64,000 bases of DNA from assembly GCF_002288105.1 (NCBI RefSeq), contig NZ_CP016774.1, positions 496,001 to 560,000 on the forward strand. Direction: 5' to 3'. Source of the stretch: Candidatus Planktophila versatilis. Lineage in GTDB: Bacteria > Actinomycetota > Actinomycetes > Nanopelagicales > Nanopelagicaceae. The position numbers were made by a program, and so were the translations under genes. Shown here piece by piece: positions 56,414 through 64,000 of the stretch (position 1 is the first letter of the stretch; every line of letters starts with the position of its first letter). The notes under the pieces are model-generated. The model saw only the letters and a program-made list of their open reading frames with translations. It ran no database searches and was not told the origin of the DNA.

Positions 56414-56486
56414 GCCTCGGTACTCCAACGGTAGAGAGGGCAGTCTCAAACACTGCATAGTGTCGGTTCGAATCCGACTCGAGGCA
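56414..56486 (+). tRNA. tRNA-Leu (anticodon CAA) with a short variable loop
   Basis: A 73-nt cloverleaf. Acceptor stem GCCTCGG/TCGAGGC (one G-T pair), a 3-bp D-stem CTC/GAG with loop ending GGTAGA, anticodon stem GCAGT/ACTGC with loop CTCAAAC (anticodon CAA, reads UUG), variable loop ATAGT (5 nt), T-stem GTCGG/CCGAC with loop TTCGAAT, and discriminator A73. CCA is not encoded. The D-arm form and A73 suit leucine. Leucine tRNAs normally have a long variable arm, which is missing here. The pdtaR ATG lies 1 nt after A73. Confidence 0.9.
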
Positions 56487-56487
56487 C

Positions 56488-57087
56488 ATGAGCAATGAAG
56501 TGAGTGATAAGAAGGCGGTACGAATTCTCGTCGCCGAAGACGAGGCGCTCATTCGCATGGACCTTGTCGAAATGTTGCAAGAGGCGGGTTACGAGGTAAT
56601 TGCCCAGGCCACTAATGGTGAAGAAGCAATTGCGTTAGCGCTAGAACACCAACCAGATCTGGCAATTCTTGATGTGAAGATGCCGGTGCTTGATGGCATT
56701 TCTGCGGCAGAAAAGATCATTGCAACTGCTCCAGTATTAATGCTGACCGCATTTAGCCAGCGTGAACTCATTGACCGTGCACGTGATGCTGGAGTAATGG
56801 CATATGTGGTTAAACCATTTACTATCGGTGATCTTGTTCCGGCTATCGAAATTGCCATTAGTCGCCACACGCAGATGCAGTCGTTGGCACTTGAAGTTGC
56901 CGACCTGCACGAGCGACTAGAGACACGCAAAATTATCGATCGCGCTAAAGGAATCTTGATGAAGGCCCTGAATCTTTCAGAGCCAGAGGCATTTTCCTGG
57001 ATTCAAAGGGCTGCGATGGACCGGCGCCTCAGTATGAAAGAGGTGGCCCAGGCCGTGATATCACCAGAAGCCGCCCTGGACAAATAG
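56488..57087 (+). CDS. pdtaR: PdtaR-type response regulator with ANTAR RNA-binding domain
   Basis: A 199-aa protein with an N-terminal receiver (phospho-acceptor D62, T87, K109; LVAEDEALIRMDLVEML) and a C-terminal ANTAR domain (~140-192; RKIIDRAKGILMKALNLSEPEAFSWIQRAAM). Homologues respond to the PdtaS kinase and act as antiterminators by binding RNA. The ATG at 56488 lies only 2 nt beyond tRNA A73, so no ribosome site exists; a GTG at 56500 is an alternative. Translation may therefore be leaderless after tRNA 3' processing. Its target RNA is not identifiable here. Confidence 0.93.
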   Translation: MSNEVSDKKAVRILVAEDEALIRMDLVEMLQEAGYEVIAQATNGEEAIALALEHQPDLAILDVKMPVLDGISAAEKIIATAPVLMLTAFSQRELIDRARDAGVMAYVVKPFTIGDLVPAIEIAISRHTQMQSLALEVADLHERLETRKIIDRAKGILMKALNLSEPEAFSWIQRAAMDRRLSMKEVAQAVISPEAALDK

Positions 57088-57233
57088 TCGTGCCTTTGGC
57101 ACTTTCGTAACCAAAAAGTAATCACGCACGCGGAGAAAGTCACAAATCCGTCTTGTCTCAAGGGCAGGTTGAGCATTACTCTTAGCGCTTCCCTGTCCCG
57201 GGACACATGAAAGACGAAACAGGAAGGCAATAC

Positions 57234-58385
57234 ATGAATAAGAAGATCGTAAGCGGCTTCGCAATAGCGGCTGCTGCAACACTTGCATTCGGTGCAGTTG
57301 CAACAGCTCCAGCGAACGCGGCACCAAAGACAGAAGTAACACTTGCATTTATGGGCCCACTAACAGGCCCTGATGCACAACTCGGCCAGGATCAGTATCC
57401 AGGTGCAGAGTGGGCAATTGCGCTTTACAACGCAACCAACCCAAAGACAAAAGTGAAGCTCATTAAGGCAGATTCACAGTGCGACGGAACTGTTGCAGCG
57501 AACATCGCTCCTGGTGTTGCAGCTAACAAGGCAGTAATCGGCGTTATTGGAACATCATGTTCAGGTGAAGCTCGTAACTCATTCCCTGCATACAAGGCTG
57601 CTGGCCTCACAATGGTCGCTCCTTCAGCATCTGCTGTTTCACTAACAGATCCAAAGGCTCCAGATCGTGGATTCCCAGTCTTCCACCGTGTCGTTGCACA
57701 CGATGGCTTCCAGGCACCAGCACTAGTTCGTTACGCAACAAAGGGTGTAGCTTCACCTAAGATTTATCTTGTTGATGACCAAACAACATACGGTGCAGGA
57801 CTTATCAAGTACGCATTGCCATCAGCTAAGAAAATCGCTGTAGCGGGTACAGATTCAGTTCCACGCGGAACTGCTGACTGGACATCTGTTGCAGCGAAGG
57901 TAAAGGCAGCAGGAGCAAACGTTGTTATCTACGGTGGTTACACCACAGAAGCAGCAAAGTTCTTCAAGGCACTTCGCGATGGTGGATACACAGGAATTCT
58001 TGCAGCTGGAGATGGTGTTAACACATCAGACTTCCCAGATCTAGCAGGTAAGGCAGCAGAAGGCGTTCGCCTCACTGCAGCTGATGTTCCTTTCGAGAAT
58101 CTTCTTACTAAGGATGAGCTCGCATCATTTACAAAGATCACCGGAGTTAAGGTCCCAGGACTTTACTCAACAACTGCTTACAACGCCGCACGCGTGTTCC
58201 TTACCTGTATCGAACAGGGCAAGCTCACACGTCCAGCAATTCAGCTATGCGTAAACAGCAACACATTCAAGGGTGCAGGAGGATCATCAATTAAGTTCAA
58301 CCGTTATGGAGACATCATCGGTGGAGCTGACGTTGGTGGTTACCTAGTAAAAGATGGGAAGATTAAATACGACGGACTTGCTTAA
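57234..58385 (+). CDS. livK: Branched-chain amino acid ABC transporter, substrate-binding protein LivK-like
   Basis: A 383-aa periplasmic-type binding protein (Peripla_BP_6). Signal peptide MNKKIVSGFAIAAAATLAFG, likely cleaved after ANA before APKTEV; no lipobox Cys. The mature part starts with EVTLAFMGPLTGPDAQLGQD. The codon choice differs visibly from neighbours (many GCA/ACA), as expected for a highly expressed gene. Start ATG 57234 has AGGAAGG upstream. A strong hairpin follows, separating it from the permease genes. The exact ligand (branched-chain amino acid or another) is not certain. Confidence 0.9.
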   Translation: MNKKIVSGFAIAAAATLAFGAVATAPANAAPKTEVTLAFMGPLTGPDAQLGQDQYPGAEWAIALYNATNPKTKVKLIKADSQCDGTVAANIAPGVAANKAVIGVIGTSCSGEARNSFPAYKAAGLTMVAPSASAVSLTDPKAPDRGFPVFHRVVAHDGFQAPALVRYATKGVASPKIYLVDDQTTYGAGLIKYALPSAKKIAVAGTDSVPRGTADWTSVAAKVKAAGANVVIYGGYTTEAAKFFKALRDGGYTGILAAGDGVNTSDFPDLAGKAAEGVRLTAADVPFENLLTKDELASFTKITGVKVPGLYSTTAYNAARVFLTCIEQGKLTRPAIQLCVNSNTFKGAGGSSIKFNRYGDIIGGADVGGYLVKDGKIKYDGLA

Positions 58386-58427
58386 TCCGTTGAGAATTTA
58401 TTCTTTGCTCTAAATATGAAGTAATGC

Positions 58428-58463
58428 GTGGCTACACCCGGATATCTATTCGGGTGTAGTCAC
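58428..58463 (+). terminator. Intercistronic hairpin between livK and livH
   Basis: A 13-bp stem (GTGGCTACACCCG with CGGGTGTAGTCAC, one G-T pair) and a 10-nt loop, followed by GTTTCAT. It is a weak terminator or an mRNA-protecting structure, likely to raise binding-protein yield over the permease. Confidence 0.65.
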
Positions 58464-58492
58464 GTTTCATAGTTCATCTGTAGTTCAACAGA

Positions 58493-59455
58493 ATGGTCAA
58501 CATGAATTTCTCAGTAATAACGACGCAGTTTTGGTCCCTTGCTCTACAGGGGCTAGCACTCGGGCTCATTTATTCACTCGTCTCGCTCGGGTACACCATG
58601 GTGTATGGAGTTTTGAGACTCATTAACTTTGCGAATTCTGAAGTGTTCATGCTCGGAACTTTTGCTGTTCTTTGGATCGAGATCAATTTTCTTGGTCACC
58701 CAGTCAATGCAGAACCCCTGACCGGTTTCAAACTTGTTTACACACTTGTCATCGCCCTCGTTGGCTCAATGATTGCCTGTGCAATCTTGGGAGTTCTTGT
58801 CGAGTTTGTGGCATATCGGCGTCTTCGATCCCGTGGGGCAAGCCGATTAGCATCTCTAATCTCTGCAATTGGAGTTTCAATTTTCCTCATGGAATCCATG
58901 CGAATGTTCACTGAGTCCAGGCCACAAACTGCCCCACGCCTACTTGAGAAGTGGACATTTGGTGAAATTGCAGGTGCGAACTTCAGAATCGACACGATGT
59001 TGGCGATTGTTGCTCCCATCATTATCTTCGTGATTCTTGATCAATTCGTTAACCGCTCCCGTCTCGGGAAGGCGATTCGGGCCGTTTCGATGTCTGAAGA
59101 GAATGCTAAGTTGATGGGCATTGATATAAATCGAGTCATTTCAATGACATTCCTCATTGGTGGCCTCACCACAGGTGCTGCAGCGTTTCTCTACACCACC
59201 GTATATGAGAACACCGTCTTTAATGTGGGTTTCAATATGGGAATAGCTGCATTCACTGCGGCAGTGCTCGGCGGAATCGGAAATATCCGTGGCGCTTTTT
59301 ACGGAGGTCTTGCCCTTGGAATGCTCGAGCAATTCTCGTCTGCAATCTTAGGCTCACAGTGGAAAGCAGTTACTGTCTTCGTTGTACTCGTACTCATTCT
59401 TCTTTTTAAGCCAAGCGGTCTCTTCGGCGAAGCAGTTCAGCAGACGAGGACCTGA
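58493..59455 (+). CDS. livH: Branched-chain amino acid ABC transporter permease LivH
   Basis: A 320-aa permease with about eight helices. GLALGLIYSLVSLGYTMVYGVLRLINFA at the N-terminus and FTAAVLGGIGNIRGAFYGG near the end are typical of LivH. ATG 58493 or ATG 58502 may start translation. The stop overlaps the livM ATG. Confidence 0.93.
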   Translation: MVNMNFSVITTQFWSLALQGLALGLIYSLVSLGYTMVYGVLRLINFANSEVFMLGTFAVLWIEINFLGHPVNAEPLTGFKLVYTLVIALVGSMIACAILGVLVEFVAYRRLRSRGASRLASLISAIGVSIFLMESMRMFTESRPQTAPRLLEKWTFGEIAGANFRIDTMLAIVAPIIIFVILDQFVNRSRLGKAIRAVSMSEENAKLMGIDINRVISMTFLIGGLTTGAAAFLYTTVYENTVFNVGFNMGIAAFTAAVLGGIGNIRGAFYGGLALGMLEQFSSAILGSQWKAVTVFVVLVLILLFKPSGLFGEAVQQTRT

Positions 59456-60498
59456 TGATGAAACTTAATAATTTTAATCTCAGAGATAAAGGCGCGGCGA
59501 TATGGGCGGGATGGAGCCGGCCTGTCCGCACTGTCTTTGTTCTAATTGTTATTGTTCTCGTAGGACTTGTACCGTTCGCACCATCGTGGGGACCCACTAG
59601 TTTTCTCAATACTCCAATTACTTCATTTGAAAATGTCTTGGTTTATCCAGTGGGAATGTTCGTCCTCATGGCCCTTGGTCTTAACATCGTAGTTGGAAAG
59701 TCAGGTCTATTGGATCTTGGCTACATCGCATTCTTCGCCATTGGCGCTTACTCACAGGCGATTCTCTCCACTCTTCATGGGTGGAACACATGGCAGATCC
59801 TTCCTTTCGGAATTCTCTTCGCCATGCTTTCCGGAGTCCTTCTCGGACTTCCAGCGTTGCGCTTAAGAGGAGATTATTTAGCGATTATCACTCTTGGGTT
59901 TGGTGAAATTGTTCGAATAGTCTCGCTCAACCTGTCCGTCACGGGAGGCCCCAACGGAATTGCAGGAATTCCAAATCCTCCGACCATTTTTGGATTTGAA
60001 TTCAATTTAATGTTTCCAGAACATTTCTTCTGGCTCGTCCTTGCGATGATATTGCTCGTAATTTGGATGATTCGCCGATTTACCGTACGTCGCCCAGGGC
60101 GAGCGTGGGAAGCAATTCGTCAAGATGAGGATGTCGCAGCGCTGATGGGGGTTAATACTCTGGTCTATAAGTTGTGGTCGTTTGTTATCGGTGCTGCAGT
60201 CGCGGGCGCCGCGGGTGTTATTTACGCATCCAAAGTAATGGTTATCTCGCCAGATATGTTCAAGTTCGATGTGTCAATTCTCATCTTGGCTTGCGTGGTC
60301 TTCGGAGGAATCGGAAATATTTGGGGAGTCGTTCTTGGAGCTTCAATTCTTGCCTATCTCCCAGAGCGCATTCGCTTCATTTCCGATGCCCGTCAGGTTA
60401 TTTTTGGATTAGTACTCATCATTATGATGAATCTACGACCTGATGGCCTCTTGCCACGCAAAAAGCGGGAAAAAATTGAAGCAAAGAGGACTATGTAA
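59455..60498 (+). CDS. livM: Branched-chain amino acid ABC transporter permease LivM
   Basis: A 347-aa permease. ALGLNIVVGKSGLLDLGYIAFFAIGAY and LRGDYLAIITLGFGEIVRI are the LivM signature, as are GRAWEAIRQDEDVAALMG and FGGIGNIWGVVLGA. Start ATG 59455 (or 59458). The stop overlaps the livG ATG by 1 nt. Confidence 0.94.
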   Translation: MMKLNNFNLRDKGAAIWAGWSRPVRTVFVLIVIVLVGLVPFAPSWGPTSFLNTPITSFENVLVYPVGMFVLMALGLNIVVGKSGLLDLGYIAFFAIGAYSQAILSTLHGWNTWQILPFGILFAMLSGVLLGLPALRLRGDYLAIITLGFGEIVRIVSLNLSVTGGPNGIAGIPNPPTIFGFEFNLMFPEHFFWLVLAMILLVIWMIRRFTVRRPGRAWEAIRQDEDVAALMGVNTLVYKLWSFVIGAAVAGAAGVIYASKVMVISPDMFKFDVSILILACVVFGGIGNIWGVVLGASILAYLPERIRFISDARQVIFGLVLIIMMNLRPDGLLPRKKREKIEAKRTM

Positions 60499-61274
60499 TG
60501 TCGAAGAAGATTCTTGAACTTAAGAACGTCACCATTAAATTCGGTGGCGTTACAGCGCTTGATCAGGTCAATTTTCATGTGAACGAGGGTGAGATTTGTG
60601 CACTCATTGGACCAAATGGAGCCGGAAAGACGACAGTGTTTAATGTTGTGACAGGCGTTTATCCGATTACATCGGGCGACATACTTTTTAATGGAGAAAA
60701 CCTCAAAGGCAAGAAGCGTCACCAGGTTGTTAAAACTGGCGTTGCTCGTACTTTCCAAAATGTGCGCCTCTTCGGAGATATGACTGCACTTGAAAACGTC
60801 ATTACCGCGACAGATGTTCACAAGAAGACCGGATTAATACGCGCGCTCTTTGGAACACCACTGAACCGCCGCGAGGAGCGAGACAGCAAGGCGCGCGCAC
60901 TCGAACTACTTGCCTTCATGGGTATCGATCACCGCGCAGATCAACTGGCAAAAAACCTTCCATATGGAGATCAGCGCCGTCTGGAAATAGCACGTGCCTT
61001 GGGAACAGAGCCTAAGTTGATTCTGCTCGATGAGCCAGCTGCTGGATTTAACCCAGCAGAGAAGGTTGCCTTGTCGGAAACTATCAAGAAGATTCGCGAT
61101 AAGGGTTATACCGTGCTCTTGATTGAGCATGATATGTCTCTGATCATGGGAATCTCTGATCGTGTTGCGGTTTTGGATTTTGGCCTGAAGATTGCAGATG
61201 ATCTTCCTTCAGTTGTACAAAATGACCCTCGAGTAATTGAGGCTTACCTGGGAGTGCCTGCAGATGAATCTTGA
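60498..61274 (+). CDS. livG: Branched-chain amino acid ABC transporter ATPase LivG
   Basis: A 258-aa ATPase. Walker A GPNGAGKTT, the LivG-type signature LPYGDQRRLEIARAL (in place of LSGGQ), Walker B LILLDEPAAGFNP and the switch His in LLIEHDMSLIM. The end overlaps livF by 11 bp. Confidence 0.95.
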   Translation: MSKKILELKNVTIKFGGVTALDQVNFHVNEGEICALIGPNGAGKTTVFNVVTGVYPITSGDILFNGENLKGKKRHQVVKTGVARTFQNVRLFGDMTALENVITATDVHKKTGLIRALFGTPLNRREERDSKARALELLAFMGIDHRADQLAKNLPYGDQRRLEIARALGTEPKLILLDEPAAGFNPAEKVALSETIKKIRDKGYTVLLIEHDMSLIMGISDRVAVLDFGLKIADDLPSVVQNDPRVIEAYLGVPADES

Positions 61275-61983
61275 AATTAAAGACCTTCGAGTTCACTACG
61301 GCAAGATTGAAGCGATTAAAGGCGTCTCTGTTCGTGTCAATCAAGGTGAAATCGTCACTCTAATCGGTGCTAACGGTGCAGGTAAGACAACGATTCTTAA
61401 AACCATCTCTGGGCTTCGACCAGTTTCCAGTGGAAGCATCACATTTGACGGTGAAGATATCAACAAGATTCCGGCACATAAGCGGGTAGATCTCGGCATC
61501 TCACAAGTTCCAGAAGGTCGCGGAATTTTTCCAGGTATGTCAGTTCTTGAAAATCTCGAGATGGGAAAGTTCAATCGTAAGGATCGCAAGTCAGAGATGC
61601 AGGAAGACTTGGACCGCATCTATTTCTTGTTCCCTCGTTTGAAGGAGCGCACAGCGCAAGCAGGCGGCACTCTTTCAGGTGGCGAACAGCAGATGCTTGC
61701 CATTGGCCGCGCTTTGATGGCACGTCCGAAGGTTCTTCTTCTCGATGAGCCTTCCATGGGGTTAGCGCCGCAGATGATTGCAAATATTTTCCGTATCATC
61801 ACAGAGATCAATAAGCAGGGAGTAACAATTCTGCTGGTTGAACAAAATGCCCAGCAGGCGCTACAGCGTGCTCATCGTGCTTACATCCTGGAAACTGGAA
61901 ATGTTACGAAGGAAGCAAAGGCTGCAGATCTACTTAACGATCCAGCTGTTCGTGAGGCATACCTAGGAACAGGTGCGCACTAG
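61264..61983 (+). CDS. livF: Branched-chain amino acid ABC transporter ATPase LivF
   Basis: A 239-aa ATPase. Walker A GANGAGKTT, signature LSGGEQQMLAIGRAL, Walker B VLLLDEPSMGLAP and LLVEQNAQQAL. ATG 61264 is the family start; the longer frame inside livG adds only nine residues. It forms the heterodimer with LivG. It converges on the thioesterase gene. Confidence 0.95.
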   Translation: MNLEIKDLRVHYGKIEAIKGVSVRVNQGEIVTLIGANGAGKTTILKTISGLRPVSSGSITFDGEDINKIPAHKRVDLGISQVPEGRGIFPGMSVLENLEMGKFNRKDRKSEMQEDLDRIYFLFPRLKERTAQAGGTLSGGEQQMLAIGRALMARPKVLLLDEPSMGLAPQMIANIFRIITEINKQGVTILLVEQNAQQALQRAHRAYILETGNVTKEAKAADLLNDPAVREAYLGTGAH

Positions 61984-61990
61984 CTCGAAG

Positions 61991-62398
61991 CTATTTATCT
62001 AAAATGAGGCAGGTGATGCGAGCTGTACAGGTTCGCTGACCTGCCTCGTTTGTTATGACGATCTCATAGACACATAACGTGCGACCCAATGAAATAGGGG
62101 TTGCAACTGCTGTGACCCAACCACTTGTTGCTGATTTATGGTGAGTCGCGTTGATATCAACGCCAACAATTTTGCGATCAGGACCAGCATGTAATTGCGT
62201 TCCAATTGAGCCAAGTGATTCAGCGAGCACAACATTGGCCCCGCCATGGAGCAATCCGATTGGTTGCGTGTTTCCCTCAACTGGCATCCGAGCAACAAGT
62301 CTTTCGGGGGAGACTTCAAGCATCTCGATGCCCATCTTGATATCGAGGGCGCCTTGTCCGCGTTCTTTTATGATTGCTAGGTAATCTGGTTGCGTCAT
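61991..62398 (-). CDS. Hotdog-fold thioesterase (PaaI/YdiI-like)
   Basis: A 135-aa acyl-CoA thioesterase of the PaaI family. The core LLHGGANVVLAESLGS holds the catalytic segment, and GVDINATHHKSATSG is the second conserved block. The substrate is unknown. It diverges from polA; a TATAAA hexamer lies 10 nt before its ATG on the minus strand, only 2 bp from the polA -10 element. The 3' end carries a hairpin. Confidence 0.88.
   Translation of the reverse strand: MTQPDYLAIIKERGQGALDIKMGIEMLEVSPERLVARMPVEGNTQPIGLLHGGANVVLAESLGSIGTQLHAGPDRKIVGVDINATHHKSATSGWVTAVATPISLGRTLCVYEIVITNEAGQRTCTARITCLILDK
62006..62047. terminator. Hairpin at the 3' end of the thioesterase gene, likely bidirectional terminator
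   Basis: GAGGCAGGT (62006-62014) and ACCTGCCTC (62039-62047) are perfect 9-bp arms; the interior holds further short pairing including the palindrome CTGTACAG. On the minus strand ATTTTAG follows. On the plus strand it lies 23 bp after the livF stop, followed by GTTTGTT. Confidence 0.5.
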
Positions 62399-62416
62399 AG
62401 TTGATGAGTTTATATC

Positions 62417-62422
62417 TAAGAT
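62417..62422 (+). promoter_or_regulatory. Candidate leaderless -10 element of polA
   Basis: TAAGAT, 6 nt, then ATG 62429. The opposite-strand TATAAA of the thioesterase gene lies 2 bp away, so these promoters also overlap. Confidence 0.5.
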
Positions 62423-62428
62423 GAGCCT

Positions 62429-64000
62429 ATGACCACGAAGAGATTACTTCTTATCGATGGTCATTCCATGGCATACCGCGCTTTTTTTGCTCTCCCAGCC
62501 GAGAATTTCACCACTGCCCAGGGCCAGCACACCAATGCGATCTATGGTTTTGCAACGATGCTCATCTCCCTTCTAAAAGATGAGAAGCCCACCCACGTGG
62601 CCGTCGCCTTTGATGTATCTCGCAAGACCTTTCGAACAGAGATATTCCCTGAGTACAAGGCAAATCGAGCAGAGACACCTGATGAGTTCAGATCTCAGAT
62701 GTCATATCTAAATGAATTAGTAAAGGGTTTTGGAATCCCGCAATTCTCACTTGAGGGATTTGAGGCAGATGACCTGATTGCCACAATCACCAAACGCGCA
62801 GAGAAAGATGGCGCGGAAGTTTTGATTTGTACCGGAGACCGTGACAGCTTCCAACTTGTTACCGCACAAACAACTGTTCTCTATCCCAAGCGTGGTGTGA
62901 GTGAGATGGCGCGCATGACACCCGAATCCGTGCAGGAGAAGTATGGAATGACGCCAGATCAGTATCCGGATTTTGCCGCACTTCGCGGGGATCCCAGCGA
63001 TAACCTCCCATCAATTCCTGGTGTTGGTGAAAAGACGGCCGCAAAGTGGGTTGTGGAATATGGCTCTCTTACCGAATTGCTCGCGCAAGCTGCAACAGTT
63101 GGCGGCAAGGTGGGTGAATCACTGCGAGCAAATATCGATAACTTGGTGCGCAACCGTGAACTCACCCAACTTATTCATGATGCACCCATCACCTTTGAAA
63201 TTGATGCGCTGGCATGGAAGGGAGTTGATGACTCCAACCTCACCGCTCTCTTTGAGCAGTTGGAATTTAGAACGCTCAAAGATCGCTTAAAAGCAATCTC
63301 AACGGCGCCAGCAACTGTGAAAGATGTGCAGAAGAGTAAGAACACTGACTCGGCGCCCTCACTCTTTGGTGCTGAGATTGCTTCCGAAATTCTTTCGGTT
63401 AAAGAGGGTGATGCAAAGATTGCCTCGCATACAGGTCCAATCGCCATTGCGTGCGAGTTAGTAGATGATCAACTTCAAAGATATGCCGTAGCTCTTTCTA
63501 AGAGTTCAGCATTTATCGTTGATTCAGCTGTGATGGGCGCCTGGGCAAGCGATGCCAAGGTTAAGAAAATTGCACACGATGGCAAGGCCATTGCGCGCCA
63601 AGGAGTTCTCACCGGCGTTGTTTTTGATACCTCACTGGCTGCATATCTGGTTAACCCTGGCGTGCGCGCACAAGAAGTTTCAGATCTACTTGAACGCTGG
63701 GGAGATGGGAGCCAACTTGATGAGTCTTCGGCAGAACAACTCTTATTGACTACGGCATGTGCACTCTTTGGCCTTCGTGATTCACTGACCGCAGAGCTAG
63801 AAAACCGTGGTTTAACTAAGTTATATAACGAACTCGAACTCCCAATTGCGGATTTACTGGCAATTATGGAGAACCGGGGGATAGCAGTAGATAAGAAGGA
63901 GCTTCAAACCCTGGCAGCCTTCTTTGATGCCGAGGTCGCGCGCGAGACCAAGAATGCTCATGAGGCTGCGGGGCATGAATTTAATGTTGCTTCCCCTAAA
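62429..64000 (+). CDS. polA: DNA polymerase I PolA (5' part, cut by the window end)
   Basis: The first 524 codons of PolA; the polymerase domain lies outside. Residues 1-~290 are the 5'-3' exonuclease (LLLIDGHSMAYRAFF; VAFDVSRKTFRTEIFPEYKANR; EADDLIAT; TGDRDSFQLV; GDPSDNLPSIPGVGEKTA). The following 3'-5' exonuclease-like domain lacks the DxE motif (IACELVDDQLQRYAVALS in its place), so it is probably inactive, as in many Actinobacteria. The C-terminal visible part MENRGIAVDKKEL leads into the polymerase domain. The start ATG 62429 is preceded by TAAGAT at 6 nt. Confidence 0.95.
   Translation, partial: MTTKRLLLIDGHSMAYRAFFALPAENFTTAQGQHTNAIYGFATMLISLLKDEKPTHVAVAFDVSRKTFRTEIFPEYKANRAETPDEFRSQMSYLNELVKGFGIPQFSLEGFEADDLIATITKRAEKDGAEVLICTGDRDSFQLVTAQTTVLYPKRGVSEMARMTPESVQEKYGMTPDQYPDFAALRGDPSDNLPSIPGVGEKTAAKWVVEYGSLTELLAQAATVGGKVGESLRANIDNLVRNRELTQLIHDAPITFEIDALAWKGVDDSNLTALFEQLEFRTLKDRLKAISTAPATVKDVQKSKNTDSAPSLFGAEIASEILSVKEGDAKIASHTGPIAIACELVDDQLQRYAVALSKSSAFIVDSAVMGAWASDAKVKKIAHDGKAIARQGVLTGVVFDTSLAAYLVNPGVRAQEVSDLLERWGDGSQLDESSAEQLLLTTACALFGLRDSLTAELENRGLTKLYNELELPIADLLAIMENRGIAVDKKELQTLAAFFDAEVARETKNAHEAAGHEFNVASPK

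Noticed and set aside
61981-61996. TAGCT-CGA-AGCTA-TTT after livF as the liv terminator
   Set aside because: A 5-bp stem with three T is marginal; the longer hairpin at 62006-62047 is a better candidate.

Overview
The window is a gene-dense stretch of an actinobacterial chromosome. The evidence is the order mraZ-rsmH-ftsL-ftsI-murEF-mraY-murD-ftsW-murGC-ftsQZ-pgeF-yggS-sepF-yggT, a PriA-type HisA with no trpF nearby, a PdtaR-type ANTAR response regulator, DUF3040 and DUF6504 proteins, and a perfect actinobacterial LexA box. By eye the base composition is close to or slightly below 50% G+C, intergenic gaps are tiny, and several genes carry a -10 hexamer exactly 6 nt before the start codon (leaderless mRNA). 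Together these suggest a streamlined aquatic lineage such as Nanopelagicales (acI, Planktophila-like). That placement is inference; no rRNA is present.

Layout. 1-4.7 kb is an accessory part: MIP channel plus arsenate reductase, a YbaK-type deacylase with a truncated second copy, an MFS carrier, a TSUP exporter and a DoxX protein behind a perfect 18-bp operator-like palindrome. 4.8-9.6 kb is an SOS mutagenesis cassette (LexA box, DUF6504, dnaE2, dinB). 9.6-27 kb is a DUF3040 gene, a strong terminator and the division and cell-wall (dcw) cluster, with a MraZ-box array and an mraW-type structured RNA. 27-36.2 kb holds ileS with a T-box leader (minus strand), a lysine/alanine-rich DksA-like protein, lspA, rluD and dnaE1. 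36.2-48 kb is a nearly continuous his-trp-redox-lgt operon, followed by a VIT-family transporter. 48.9-57.1 kb carries gltBD, pyk, a tRNA-Leu(CAA) with a short variable loop and pdtaR. 57.2-62 kb is a branched-chain amino acid (Liv) ABC transporter. The window ends with a minus-strand thioesterase and the 5' part of polA.

How the parts connect. The dcw genes make lipid II and the septal ring; the DNPR motif in MurE points to meso-diaminopimelate peptidoglycan. PriA joins the his and trp pathways, and the two gene sets are translationally coupled at hisI/trpE. GltBD and Liv uptake feed nitrogen and branched-chain amino acids, and the ileS T-box reads isoleucine-tRNA charging. No insertion sequence, prophage, CRISPR array or unknown multi-gene system was found. 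The most interesting signals are regulatory (leaderless promoters, back-to-back promoters, palindromic operators, structured leaders), a 51-aa remnant-like Trp-operon membrane protein, and the tRNA-Leu gene that ends 1 nt before the pdtaR start codon.
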